Assembly: GCA_963776845.1 (NCBI GenBank)
Contig: CAVZOJ010000011.1
Span: 558,001 to 622,000, forward strand
Direction of reading: 5' to 3'
Length of the DNA stretch: 64,000 nucleotides
From: Roseitranquillus sp963776845
Lineage (GTDB): Bacteria; Pseudomonadota; Alphaproteobacteria; Rhodobacterales; Rhodobacteraceae
A program made the position numbers and the translations under genes. The notes under the pieces are model-generated. The model was given only the letters and a program-made list of their open reading frames with translations, made no database searches and had not been told where the DNA came from. Shown piece by piece: positions 51,912 to 60,435 of this stretch. Position 1 is the stretch's first letter. Every line of letters starts with the position of its first letter.

Positions 51912-52970
51912 ATGCGCACCCTCAAGGGTCCCGCGCTATTTCTGGCGCAGTTCGCGGGCGATGACGCGCCCTTCAATTCGTGGGACGGCATCACGAAGTG
52001 GGCCGCCGACTGTGGGTATGTCGGCGTGCAGGTGCCGACCTTCGATGCGCGGCTCTTCGATCTGGCGCGCGCGGCTGAGAGCAAGGACTGGTGCGACGAG
52101 TTCGCTGGCCGGGGTCGCGAGAACGGCGTCGAGGTCACCGAGCTCTCGGCGCACATGCAGGGCCAGCTTGTGGCGGTACACCCGGCGTACGACACTGCCT
52201 TCGACGGCTTCGCCGCGCCCGAGGTGCGCGGAAATCCGAAAGCACGGCAGGCTTGGGCGGTCGACCAGGTCAAGAAGGCGCTCACCGCCTCGCGCAACCT
52301 CGGCCTGTCGGCGCAGGCGACATTCTCCGGCGCGCTCGCTTGGCCCTACGTCTATCCGTGGCCGCAGCGGCCGGCGGGGCTGATCGAGGCCGCATTCGAT
52401 GAGCTGGCAGCGCGTTGGCGCCCGATCCTTGATCACGCCGACGAGATGGGTGTCGACCTCTGCTTTGAGATCCATCCGGGCGAGGACCTGCACGACGGCG
52501 TGACGTTCGAGATGTTCCTGGAGCGCGTCGGCAACCATCCGCGCTGCCAAATGCTCTACGACCCGTCGCATTACGTGCTGCAGCAGCTCGACTACCTGGC
52601 GAACCTCGACATCTATGCCGAGCGGATCGCCATGTTCCACGTCAAGGATGCGGAGTTCCGGCCGACGGGCCGGCAGGGCGTCTACGGAGGCTACCAGTCG
52701 TGGGTCGACCGCGCGGGACGGTTCCGCTCGCCCGGGGACGGACAGGTCGATTTCGGCGCGATCTTCGCCAAGCTCGCCGCGATGGACTTCGGCGGCTGGG
52801 CCGTCGTCGAATGGGAATGCGCGCTAAAGCACCCAGAGGACGGCGCCAGAGAGGGTGCGGCCTTCGTCCGCGACCACATCATTCGCGTCACCGAACACGC
52901 CTTCGACGACTTTGCCTCGGGCGGCAGTGACGATGCCGCCAATCGCGCGATGCTAGGCCTCGACCGATGA
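51912..52970 (+). CDS. Sugar phosphate isomerase/epimerase (xylose isomerase-like TIM barrel)
   Basis: AP_endonuc_2/IolE-type TIM barrel of 352 residues, start ATG 51912 with GGAGG upstream. Metal-site regions visible are TELSAHMQGQLV (His), DLCFEIHPGEDLHDG (Glu and His), CQMLYDPSHYVLQQLDY (Asp, His), MFHVKDAEF (His, Asp) and VVEWECALKHP (Glu). Such proteins epimerise or isomerise ketosugars, or cleave 3-keto-glycosides when paired with a Gfo/Idh dehydrogenase. The pairing with exactly such a dehydrogenase 170 bases downstream is the main hint. No specific substrate can be given. Confidence 0.85.
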   Translation: MRTLKGPALFLAQFAGDDAPFNSWDGITKWAADCGYVGVQVPTFDARLFDLARAAESKDWCDEFAGRGRENGVEVTELSAHMQGQLVAVHPAYDTAFDGFAAPEVRGNPKARQAWAVDQVKKALTASRNLGLSAQATFSGALAWPYVYPWPQRPAGLIEAAFDELAARWRPILDHADEMGVDLCFEIHPGEDLHDGVTFEMFLERVGNHPRCQMLYDPSHYVLQQLDYLANLDIYAERIAMFHVKDAEFRPTGRQGVYGGYQSWVDRAGRFRSPGDGQVDFGAIFAKLAAMDFGGWAVVEWECALKHPEDGAREGAAFVRDHIIRVTEHAFDDFASGGSDDAANRAMLGLDR

Positions 52971-53142
52971 TCGGCCGGAATTGCCGCCGTCCGCAGGCTG
53001 CTTTCCGTGGCTGGCCCGACGGCCTGCGGTGCCTCGCGCGACGGGACTCTGAACGAAAGGCCGGACAATCACGACATCGGCCTGTGTGCGGTGCAGCGGG
53101 GCGCGCGGGTACGTCCGCGCTGAAGAGACCCGGGAGCATGAC

Positions 53143-54297
53143 GTGAGCAGGTTCGAGGGGCGCACCGGCGCGATCGCTTTGGGGATGGTCGGCGGCGGTG
53201 CCGGCGCCTTCATCGGCAGCGTTCACCGGCTGGCGGCGCGAATAGACGGACGGTTCGACTTCTGCGCCGGCGCGCTCTCGTCGACGCGCGAGAAGTCGCA
53301 GTCTTCGGGTGCTGCATTGGGCCTCGACGCCCAGCGGTGCTACGGCAGCTTCGAAGAAATGGCGGCAGCCGAAGCCGAACGTTCCGATGGCATCGAGGCG
53401 GTTTCCATCGTGACGCCGAACCATGTGCACCGTGCGGCATCCGAAGCGTTCCTGAAGCGCGGCATCCACGTCATCTGCGACAAGCCTCTGACCGCGACGC
53501 TCGAGGATGCCGAGGCGCTGGGCGCTGCGGTCGCCGACGCTGAGCGGCAGGGGACGGTGTTTGTCCTGACGCACAATTACTCGGGATATCCGCTGATCCG
53601 GCAGGCCCGCGAGATGGTCGCCGCGGGCGATCTGGGGACGATCCGCGTCGTCCAGGTCGAATACGCCCAGGACTGGCTGGCCGAAGACGTCAGCAACAAG
53701 CAGGCGGATTGGCGAACAGACCCCGCGCGCTCCGGCATCGGTGGGTCCATAGGGGACATCGGAACGCACGCGTTCCACCTGGCCGGCTTCGTCACGGGGC
53801 TGAGGGCCGAGCGTCTCGCCGCGGACCTGACGGCGTTCGTGCCGGGACGCCGTGTGGATGACAACGGACACATCCTGCTGCGGTACGAGGGCGGGGCGAA
53901 GGGCATGCTCTGGTGCAGCCAGGTGGCCCCGGGCTGCGAGAACGGGCTGCGCCTGCGTGTCTACGGCGACAGGGGCGGGCTCGAGTGGGGGCAGGAAAAC
54001 CCGAACGAGCTCTTCTTCACGCCCTTGGGCGAGCCGACCCGGCGGATGACGCGCAATGGGGTCGGCGCAACCGAGGCGAACACGTCGGTGAGCCGCGTGC
54101 CGCCCGGACATCCGGAGGGTTATCTGGAGGGCTTCGCGAACATCTACGGCGACGCCGCCGAAATGATCCTCGCCGCCCGCGACGGCCGGCGGGCGGAAAC
54201 GCTGGCGCCGGGCGTCGCCGACGGCCTGGCGGGCGTGCGGTTCGTGTCGGCCTGCGTGAAGTCCGCAAATGCGGACGCGGCGTGGGTGACGCCTTGA
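53143..54297 (+). CDS. Gfo/Idh/MocA family oxidoreductase
   Basis: NAD(P)-dependent sugar dehydrogenase of 384 residues. I use GTG 53143 with GGGAGC upstream. Rossmann motif GMVGGGAGAFIGSVHR at residues ~14-29, VSIVTPNHVHRAASEAFL, and the family motif CDKPLTATLEDA with the catalytic-region Lys near residue 113. GSIGDIGTHAFHLAGFVTG carries the Asp and His of the active site. Members in this group oxidise sugars at C1 or C3, for example levoglucosan or glycosides to 3-keto forms. It overlaps the ABC ATPase gene start by four bases or more. Confidence 0.88.
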   Translation: MSRFEGRTGAIALGMVGGGAGAFIGSVHRLAARIDGRFDFCAGALSSTREKSQSSGAALGLDAQRCYGSFEEMAAAEAERSDGIEAVSIVTPNHVHRAASEAFLKRGIHVICDKPLTATLEDAEALGAAVADAERQGTVFVLTHNYSGYPLIRQAREMVAAGDLGTIRVVQVEYAQDWLAEDVSNKQADWRTDPARSGIGGSIGDIGTHAFHLAGFVTGLRAERLAADLTAFVPGRRVDDNGHILLRYEGGAKGMLWCSQVAPGCENGLRLRVYGDRGGLEWGQENPNELFFTPLGEPTRRMTRNGVGATEANTSVSRVPPGHPEGYLEGFANIYGDAAEMILAARDGRRAETLAPGVADGLAGVRFVSACVKSANADAAWVTP

Positions 54298-55808
54298 ACA
54301 CTGCGCCGATCATCCGGCTTGACATGGTCGATCGCCATTTTGGCCCGGTCCAAGTGCTGCACGGCGTGGACTTCGCGCTGGTGCCGGGCCGGGTTCACGC
54401 GCTGATCGGCGAGAACGGGGCCGGCAAGTCGACGGCGATGAAGATCCTGTCGGGCTACCTCGAACCAACCGGCGGTGCGGTTCGGATGGACGGCGTCGAG
54501 ACCGGACCCGGCGGCACGCCGTTCGACGGGCCGCAGGCCGCCGAGACGGCGGGCGTCGTCATGATCCACCAAGAGTTCAACCTGGCCGAGCAGTTGACGG
54601 TCGAGCAGAATGTCTTCCTCGGCCGCGAGCTCCGCCGGGGCTGGAGGCTCGACCACGCGAGGATGCAGGCCGAGACGCGGCGCCTGATGGAGCTGCTCGA
54701 GACGCCGGTCGAACCGCGTCGAAGGGTCCGTGACCTGTCGGTCAGCGAGAAGCAGATGGTCGAGATCGCAAAGGCGCTCGGCCGCAATGCCCGCGTGATC
54801 ATCATGGACGAGCCGACCGCGGTCCTGACCGAGCGCGAGGCGGAGGTTCTGTTCCGCCAGATCGCGCGCCTTCGGGAAAGTGGGGTGGCGATCCTCTACA
54901 CCTCGCACAAGCTGGGCGAGATCGAGCGGGTGGCCGACGATGTCACGGTCCTGCGTGACGGCCACGTCGTGGCGCATGGGCCGGTGCGCGACTTCGACGA
55001 GGATCGGATGGCGCGCGAAATGGTCGGCCGCACCCTGACCGACATCTTCCCCGAGCATTCCGGAAAGGTCGGCGAGACGGTGCTCGAGGTGGAGGGGCTG
55101 AGCGTTCCGGGTCGTGTCGAGGATCTGTCGTTCGTGCTGCGCCGCGGAGAGGTGCTCGCCCTCGCCGGGCTGGTGGGTGCCGGCCGGACCGAGGCGATGG
55201 AGGGCCTGATGGGCCTGCGCCCGGCGACGGGGCGAGTTCGGGTGAACGGCGAGGAGATGCCCCTCGGCGCCATGCAGAAGGCGGTCGACGCCGGGCTCGG
55301 CTATCTGACCGAAGATCGCAAGGGACAGGGTCTGCTGCTCTCGAAGGGCTTGGCGCCGAACCTGACGCTGGCGGCATGGCGGCGATTCACGCGTCGCGGC
55401 ATCGTCGACCGGCGTGCCGAGGCGGAGGCGTTGGCGAAGGCGACGGAAGACTTCTCGATCCGCGCAGCGGACCCGCAGGCGCCCGTCGGGAACCTGTCGG
55501 GCGGCAACCAGCAAAAGCTGCTCTTCGCCAAGACCCTCCTGACCGAGCCGCGGGTCGTCATCCTCGACGAGCCGACGCGCGGCGTCGATATCGGCACCAA
55601 GGTGCAGATCTACCACCTGATCCGAGACCTCGCCGCCGAGGGACGCGCCGTGATCGTAATTTCGTCGGAAATGGCCGAGGTCGTCGGCCTCGCGGACCGC
55701 GTCCTGGTGATGCGGCAGGGTCGACGGATGGGAACGTTGGAGGGCGAACAGATCAACGACGAGGCGATCGTCCGCCTCGCCATGGGCGTCGAGGCAGCCG
55801 CGGCATGA
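54294..55808 (+). CDS. Sugar ABC transporter ATP-binding protein (CUT2, RbsA/XylG type)
   Basis: Double ATPase of about 504 residues energising a monosaccharide importer. The start is either TTG 54294, overlapping the upstream stop as TTGA, or GTG 54282. First domain: Walker A GENGAGKST near residue 40, signature RDLSVSEKQMVEIAKAL, Walker B VIIMDEPTAVLTEREAE. Second domain: degenerate Walker A GLVGAGRTE, signature VGNLSGGNQQKLLFAKTL, Walker B VVILDEPTRGVDIGTK. This two-half pattern with GLVGAGRTE is diagnostic for CUT2. It overlaps the permease gene by ATGA. Confidence 0.95.
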   Translation: MNTAPIIRLDMVDRHFGPVQVLHGVDFALVPGRVHALIGENGAGKSTAMKILSGYLEPTGGAVRMDGVETGPGGTPFDGPQAAETAGVVMIHQEFNLAEQLTVEQNVFLGRELRRGWRLDHARMQAETRRLMELLETPVEPRRRVRDLSVSEKQMVEIAKALGRNARVIIMDEPTAVLTEREAEVLFRQIARLRESGVAILYTSHKLGEIERVADDVTVLRDGHVVAHGPVRDFDEDRMAREMVGRTLTDIFPEHSGKVGETVLEVEGLSVPGRVEDLSFVLRRGEVLALAGLVGAGRTEAMEGLMGLRPATGRVRVNGEEMPLGAMQKAVDAGLGYLTEDRKGQGLLLSKGLAPNLTLAAWRRFTRRGIVDRRAEAEALAKATEDFSIRAADPQAPVGNLSGGNQQKLLFAKTLLTEPRVVILDEPTRGVDIGTKVQIYHLIRDLAAEGRAVIVISSEMAEVVGLADRVLVMRQGRRMGTLEGEQINDEAIVRLAMGVEAAAA

Positions 55809-56809
55809 CCGAGGTAACCGCACGCGCCGCACCAGCGCGGCAAGGCGTCCGGCTCGATCTCGCAACGCTTGGACCAATCGTAGCCCTCGTCGTGCTGCTC
55901 GTGGCGGGCGCGCTGATGAACGACAATTTCCTCTCGGCGGCCAACCTGTCGAACGTCCTGTCGCGGTCCGCCTTCATCGGGATCATCGCCGTCGGCATGA
56001 CGTTCGTGATCACGGCCGGCGGGCTCGACCTGTCGGTGGGGTCGATGGCGGCCTTCATCGCTGGTTGCATGATCCTGGTCATGAACGGGCTCGTGGCGAC
56101 GATGGGGATAGGCCTGCCGGTGATCCTCGTCGGGGTGGCCGTGGCGCTGGCGCTCGGGCTGGCGGCCGGATTCCTGAACGGCATCCTGATCACGAAGGTC
56201 GGGATCGAGGCGTTCATCGTCACGCTCGGCACGATGGGCATCTTCCGGTCGCTCGTGACGTGGCTCGCCGACGGCGGGACGATCAGCCTCGATTTTGGTC
56301 TGCGGACCCTCTACCGGCCGGTCTATTACGAGGGGATCCTCGGGATCAGCTGGCCCATCATCGTCTTCGCGCTCGTGGCCGTCGCGGCCGAGATCGTGAT
56401 GCGGCACGCGGCCTTCGGACGGCACTGCGCGGCGATCGGCTCGAACGACCAGGTCGCGCGCTACTCCGCCATCCGGGTCGAGCGGGTGCGGCTCGCCACC
56501 TACGTCCTGCTCGGCCTGCTCGTCGGCATCGCGACCATCATGTATGTACCCCGGCTCGGCAGCGCCTCGTCTTCGACGGGCGTGCTGTGGGAGCTCGAGG
56601 CGATCGCGGCGGTGATCATCGGCGGAACCATGCTCAAGGGCGGCTTCGGCCGCGTCTGGGGTACCGTCATTGGCGTGCTGATCCTGGGCTTCATCGACAA
56701 TCTTCTGAACCTCACCGACCTGGTCTCACCGTACCTGAACGGCGCGATCCAGGGGGTGATCATCATTCTGGCCGTTGTCATGCAGCGGCAGAGGGCGCCG
56801 GGGCGCTGA
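55805..56809 (+). CDS. Sugar ABC transporter permease (CUT2, RbsC type)
   Basis: Membrane subunit of 334 residues with about nine or ten hydrophobic helices. After a 17-residue cytoplasmic tail comes GPIVALVVLLVAGALMNDNFLS and the family motif NLSNVLSRSAFIGIIAVGMTFVI, then TAGGLDLSVGSMAA. FIVTLGTMGIFRSLVTWLADG, the RVERVRLATYVLLGLLVGI loop and the final GTVIGVLILGFIDNLLNLT are standard RbsC features. It is translationally coupled to the ATPase and 35 bases ahead of the binding protein gene. Confidence 0.95.
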   Translation: MTEVTARAAPARQGVRLDLATLGPIVALVVLLVAGALMNDNFLSAANLSNVLSRSAFIGIIAVGMTFVITAGGLDLSVGSMAAFIAGCMILVMNGLVATMGIGLPVILVGVAVALALGLAAGFLNGILITKVGIEAFIVTLGTMGIFRSLVTWLADGGTISLDFGLRTLYRPVYYEGILGISWPIIVFALVAVAAEIVMRHAAFGRHCAAIGSNDQVARYSAIRVERVRLATYVLLGLLVGIATIMYVPRLGSASSSTGVLWELEAIAAVIIGGTMLKGGFGRVWGTVIGVLILGFIDNLLNLTDLVSPYLNGAIQGVIIILAVVMQRQRAPGR

Positions 56810-56844
56810 CGCCGCCGGGGCAGACGAAACTGGGAGGTAACGAC

Positions 56845-57789
56845 ATGAAACGCATAGCGACATTTACGGCACTGGCGGCGCTCGCGACGCCCGCGCTGGC
56901 GCAGGATCAGGAGACGATCGTCATCGGCGTCTCGATCCCCGCCGCGACGCATGGCTGGGCCGGCGGCATGAACTTTCACGCGCAGGAGGCGGTCGATCGG
57001 CTGGAGGGGGTTTATCCGCAGCTCGACTTCGTGCTCGCGACGGCGTCGGACGCCGCGGAACAGGTCAGCGACATCGAGGACATGGTCGCGACCCGCAACA
57101 TCGACGCGCTCGTCGTGCTGCCCTTCGAGTCCGACCCGCTGACCGGGCCGGTCAAGTCCGTGGCGGACGCGGGCACATGGGTCACGGTGGTCGACCGCGG
57201 CCTCAGCCAGGAGGGCATCGAGGATCTGTACGTCGCCGGTGACAATCCCGGATTCGGGCGCGTCTCGGGCGAATACATGGCGGGACGGCTGGACGAGGGC
57301 GCGCAGATCGTCGCCCTCCGCGGCATCCCCACCACCATCGACAACGAGCGCGTCGCAGGGTTCGAGCAGGCGATCGAGGGCTCCGGCATCGAGGTGCTGG
57401 AGATGGAGCACGGCAACTGGAACCGCGACGACAGCTTCGAGGTAATGCAGGACTTCCTGTCGAAGTACGACCAGATCGACGCCGTCTGGGCCGCGGATGA
57501 CGACATGGCGGTCGGCGTCCTTGCGGCCATCGAGGCGGCGGGGCGCGAGGATGTCCAGTTCGTGCTGGGCGGCGCCGGCATGAAGGAGATGATCCAGCGC
57601 ACGATGGAGGGAGACGAGATGGTCCCGGCAAACGTCACCTATCCGCCGGCGATGATCGGCACCGCGATCGAGCTGACGGCGGTGGGCATGACGTCGACCG
57701 CCCCCGTCTCGGGCACCTTCACCATCGGGTCGGTGCTGGTGACGCCGGAGAACGCGGACCAGTACTACTTCCCGGACTCGCCCTTCTGA
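56845..57789 (+). CDS. Sugar ABC transporter substrate-binding protein (RbsB-like)
   Basis: Periplasmic binding protein of 314 residues, start ATG 56845 with GGGAGGT. A short signal peptide ends ATPALAQ. The Peripla_BP_4 fold is visible as TIVIGVSIPAATHGWAGGM, DIEDMVATRNIDALVVLPF, TVVDRGLSQE, QIVALRGIPTTIDNERVAGF and AVWAADDDMAVGVLAAIE. The THGWAGG loop binds the sugar and is similar to that of ribose- and apiose-type binders. Placing the binding protein last is less usual for CUT2 operons. A hairpin follows the stop codon. Confidence 0.93.
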   Translation: MKRIATFTALAALATPALAQDQETIVIGVSIPAATHGWAGGMNFHAQEAVDRLEGVYPQLDFVLATASDAAEQVSDIEDMVATRNIDALVVLPFESDPLTGPVKSVADAGTWVTVVDRGLSQEGIEDLYVAGDNPGFGRVSGEYMAGRLDEGAQIVALRGIPTTIDNERVAGFEQAIEGSGIEVLEMEHGNWNRDDSFEVMQDFLSKYDQIDAVWAADDDMAVGVLAAIEAAGREDVQFVLGGAGMKEMIQRTMEGDEMVPANVTYPPAMIGTAIELTAVGMTSTAPVSGTFTIGSVLVTPENADQYYFPDSPF

Positions 57790-57798
57790 TGCACCAAG

Positions 57799-57829
57799 GG
57801 AGCTGCGGTCGGTGCGCGGCCGCAGCTGC
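57799..57829. terminator. Hairpin between the convergent sugar-binding and carbonic anhydrase genes
   Basis: AGCTGCGG (57801-57808) pairs with CCGCAGCT (57820-57827) across an 11-base loop. It lies just after the binding protein stop and ahead of the convergent carbonic anhydrase stop. No T-run follows, so a bidirectional terminator is only probable. Confidence 0.5.
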
Positions 57830-57856
57830 CCCATCAGATTGGACAGCGTCCTCGCG

Positions 57857-58498
57857 CTAGACCGCCACGAACTCGTCGCTGTCCGGCTGGTAGTGCAGGA
57901 GCGTCCCGCCCCCGATATCGTGCCATGCGCCATGCAGGCCGAGATTCCCGGCTTCGACGGCATCTCGGACGAACGGGAATGTCATCAGGTTCTCGAGGCT
58001 GACGAGCACGGCTTCATGCTCCAGCATGCGCAGGTCGCCGCCTGCCTTCTCGACCCGCTCCCATCCCGGCCGCAGGATGTCCATCCAACGGCCGACGAAG
58101 CTGCCCTCGGCCTCCAGCTCCGGCGCGGTACCGGAACACATCGCCTTGCACCCCGCCACCCCGCCGCAGTTCGAGTGGCCGAGGACGATGAGGTGCGCCA
58201 CGCGCAACGCCGCGACCGCATACTCCACCGCCGCCGAAGTGCCGTGCTGCCCCCCGCCGGTTTCGTACGGCGGCACGAGGTTCGCGATGTTGCGGTGGAT
58301 GAAGAACTCGCCCTGGTCTGCGCCGAAGATCGAGGTGACGTGCACCCGGCTGTCGCAGCAGGCGATGATCATCGCGCGCGGCCGCTGACCCTCCTCCGCG
58401 AGGCGCCGGTACCAGGCGCGGTTCTCGACGTAGGTCGTGGCATGCCAGCCATGGTACCGCTGGGCGATGTAGCCGGGCAGGGGGCGTGCGTGTCGCAT
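57857..58498 (-). CDS. Beta-class carbonic anhydrase
   Basis: Zinc enzyme of 213 residues interconverting CO2 and bicarbonate. The start ATG 58498 (MRHARPLPGYIAQRYHGW) is preferred over a longer in-frame opening. Zinc ligands are in ACCDSRV (Cys and the gating Asp near residues 47-50) and LGHSNCGGV (His and Cys near 106-109). The segment FFIHRNIANLVPPY is also conserved. A role in supplying bicarbonate for carboxylases is usual. A functional link with the SulP transporter 30 kb away is possible but unsupported. Confidence 0.95.
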   Translation of the reverse strand: MRHARPLPGYIAQRYHGWHATTYVENRAWYRRLAEEGQRPRAMIIACCDSRVHVTSIFGADQGEFFIHRNIANLVPPYETGGGQHGTSAAVEYAVAALRVAHLIVLGHSNCGGVAGCKAMCSGTAPELEAEGSFVGRWMDILRPGWERVEKAGGDLRMLEHEAVLVSLENLMTFPFVRDAVEAGNLGLHGAWHDIGGGTLLHYQPDSDEFVAV

Positions 58499-58620
58499 GG
58501 GCGTTGATGATTTCCTTCGATATTCGAATGTATTGGAGAGAAACTCACCTCCGGTATCAAGCATTCGTTGAGCGTCGGCAGTGATGGTCCGTCCGAGTAA
58601 TTCGTGACGGAGTATCAGTT

Positions 58621-58998
58621 GTGAACGTGACCACACTGCGCCGTGGCCGGGTGGCCCGGCTCGACCAGGACCGCATCGACGACCTGGTGGAATTGCTGTG
58701 CGATCTCGAAAGCGCGCGGCAGAAGGGCCTTTCGCTCGACGAGCTTGGCGAGGCGCTGGCGGTGCTGTCGTCCGCCTGGCGGGCAGGAGACATACCCCGC
58801 GTGCTCGACTGGGCGCGCGCGATCGAGCGGACCGAGGCCGAGATGGGACGCGGCCTTATCCAGCGCGTCGCCGGCGACGTCGTCGCCACCGCCGGCGCCG
58901 ACGATCCGGCGGCCCTAGCCGCGACGTTCGAACGGCTGATGCGGCTCATCGAGGGCGCGCTCTCGGCCGCCTGCAACGCTCCGGACGCCGTCTCCTGA
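58621..58998 (+). CDS. Hypothetical protein
   Basis: Small helical protein of 125 residues from GTG 58621, preceded by ACGGAG at a good distance. The sequence is Leu/Ala/Glu/Asp rich with no signal peptide or membrane segment. Stretches DRIDDLVELLCDLESARQ, LDELGEALAVLSSAWRAGD and ATFERLMRLIEGALSAACN predict a helical bundle. I recognise no family. It is divergent from the carbonic anhydrase gene and 63 bases ahead of the leucyl aminopeptidase gene, so it may be the first gene of that operon. Confidence 0.6.
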   Translation: MNVTTLRRGRVARLDQDRIDDLVELLCDLESARQKGLSLDELGEALAVLSSAWRAGDIPRVLDWARAIERTEAEMGRGLIQRVAGDVVATAGADDPAALAATFERLMRLIEGALSAACNAPDAVS

Positions 58999-59061
58999 AG
59001 TCGGCTTGCAGGTGCGGGCGGTCCCGCTAGGGTGGCGGCAGGATCCTGATCGAAAGCGCCG

Positions 59062-60435
59062 ATGCCCCTGACATTTGCCGAGCCAGCAGACACCACCCTT
59101 ACCCTCGTCGCCCTGCGGCCCGAAGAGATGGAGCGTTGGCTGGAGGGCCAGACCGAAAGGGCTCAGGCCTGGATCGCGGCGAACGACTGGAAAGCCGGAG
59201 CCGGCAGCGTCCTGGTGCTTCCCGGAGCCGATGGAGAGCCAGAGGCCGCCGTCGTCGGCCTTGGCGAGCCCTCGGCCGCTGCGCGGGAACGGTTCTCTGT
59301 CGCTGCCGCGCGGGCAAAGCTGCCCGCCGGTACCTGGCGACTGGAAGGCGCGCTGAACGCGGAGGAGCGTGACGAGGCGGCTCTGGGCTGGCTTCTGGCG
59401 GGATACCGGTTCGCGCGGTATGCCAAGAACACCGCGCCAAAGGCCGACCTTGTCGCGCCCGAGGGCTGCGACCGGGCCCGGCTGGAGGCGATCGCGGCGG
59501 GCGAGGCGCTCACGCGCGACCTGATAAATGTTCCGGCGTCCGACATGGGCCCCGCCGAGATCGAGGCCGCAGCCCGCGCGCTTGCCGAAGAGTTCGGTGC
59601 CGAGGTGACGGTCACGTCGGGCGACGCGCTTGCGAAGGGGTTCCCCCTGATCGCCACGGTCGGCAGGGCCTCGGAGCGCGTGCCGAGGCTGATCGACATC
59701 ACGCACGGGACGGCAGGTCCGCAGGTGACGCTGGTCGGCAAGGGCGTCGCGTTCGATACAGGCGGCCTCAACATCAAGCCATCCGGCTCCATGGGGCTCA
59801 TGAAGAAGGACATGGGCGGCGCCGCGACGGTCCTGGGCCTCGCCAGGATGATCCTTGCGACGGACTTGGAGGTTCGCCTTCGCGTGCTGATCCCGACGGT
59901 CGAGAACGCCATCTCGGGGTCGTCCTTTCGCCCCGGCGACATCCTGACCGCGCGCAACGGCATGACGATCGAGATCAACAATACCGACGCCGAGGGGCGG
60001 CTGATCCTGGCCGACGCCCTTGCCTACGCGGTCGAGGAGCCGCCCGACCTTCTGGTTTCCATGGCGACGCTGACCGGCGCGGCGCGGGTGGCCGTCGGCC
60101 CCGACATCGCGCCGTTCTTCACCGATGACGACGACGTCGCCTCCGCTCTTGCCGCTTCGGGCGCGAAGGTCCGGGATCCCGTCTGGCGCTTGCCGTTCCA
60201 CGCCCCGTACGAGGCGATGATCGAGCCCGGCATCGCCGATCTGGACAACGCGCCGAAAGGCGGTCTCGGCGGCGCGATCACTGCCGCGCTGTTCCTGCGC
60301 CGGTTCACTGCGAACGCGAGGTACGTGCACTTCGACATCTACGGGTGGCAGTCGTCGGCGGCACCGGCACGGCCGAAGGGCGGTGCGGGTCAGGGGGCAC
60401 GCGCGGTTTTCGATGCGCTGCCGCTTCTAACATGA
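59062..60435 (+). CDS. Leucyl aminopeptidase family protein (M17)
   Basis: Cytosolic di-metal aminopeptidase of 457 residues. The N-terminal domain (residues ~1-155) is divergent; the catalytic domain carries LVGKGVAFDTGGLNIKPS with metal-binding Lys and Asp, the MKKDMGGAATVLG segment, and NTDAEGRLILADAL near residues 307-320, the M17 signature. It removes N-terminal residues from peptides. The C-terminus ends in FDIYGWQSSAAPARPKGG as in the shorter alphaproteobacterial paralogue next to NlpC/P60 genes. It overlaps that gene by four bases (ATGA). Confidence 0.93.
   Translation: MPLTFAEPADTTLTLVALRPEEMERWLEGQTERAQAWIAANDWKAGAGSVLVLPGADGEPEAAVVGLGEPSAAARERFSVAAARAKLPAGTWRLEGALNAEERDEAALGWLLAGYRFARYAKNTAPKADLVAPEGCDRARLEAIAAGEALTRDLINVPASDMGPAEIEAAARALAEEFGAEVTVTSGDALAKGFPLIATVGRASERVPRLIDITHGTAGPQVTLVGKGVAFDTGGLNIKPSGSMGLMKKDMGGAATVLGLARMILATDLEVRLRVLIPTVENAISGSSFRPGDILTARNGMTIEINNTDAEGRLILADALAYAVEEPPDLLVSMATLTGAARVAVGPDIAPFFTDDDDVASALAASGAKVRDPVWRLPFHAPYEAMIEPGIADLDNAPKGGLGGAITAALFLRRFTANARYVHFDIYGWQSSAAPARPKGGAGQGARAVFDALPLLT

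Noticed and set aside
54144..55877. Minus-strand open frame of 577 codons
   Set aside because: Antisense to the CUT2 ATPase gene with intact Walker motifs; composition is typical of an antisense shadow.
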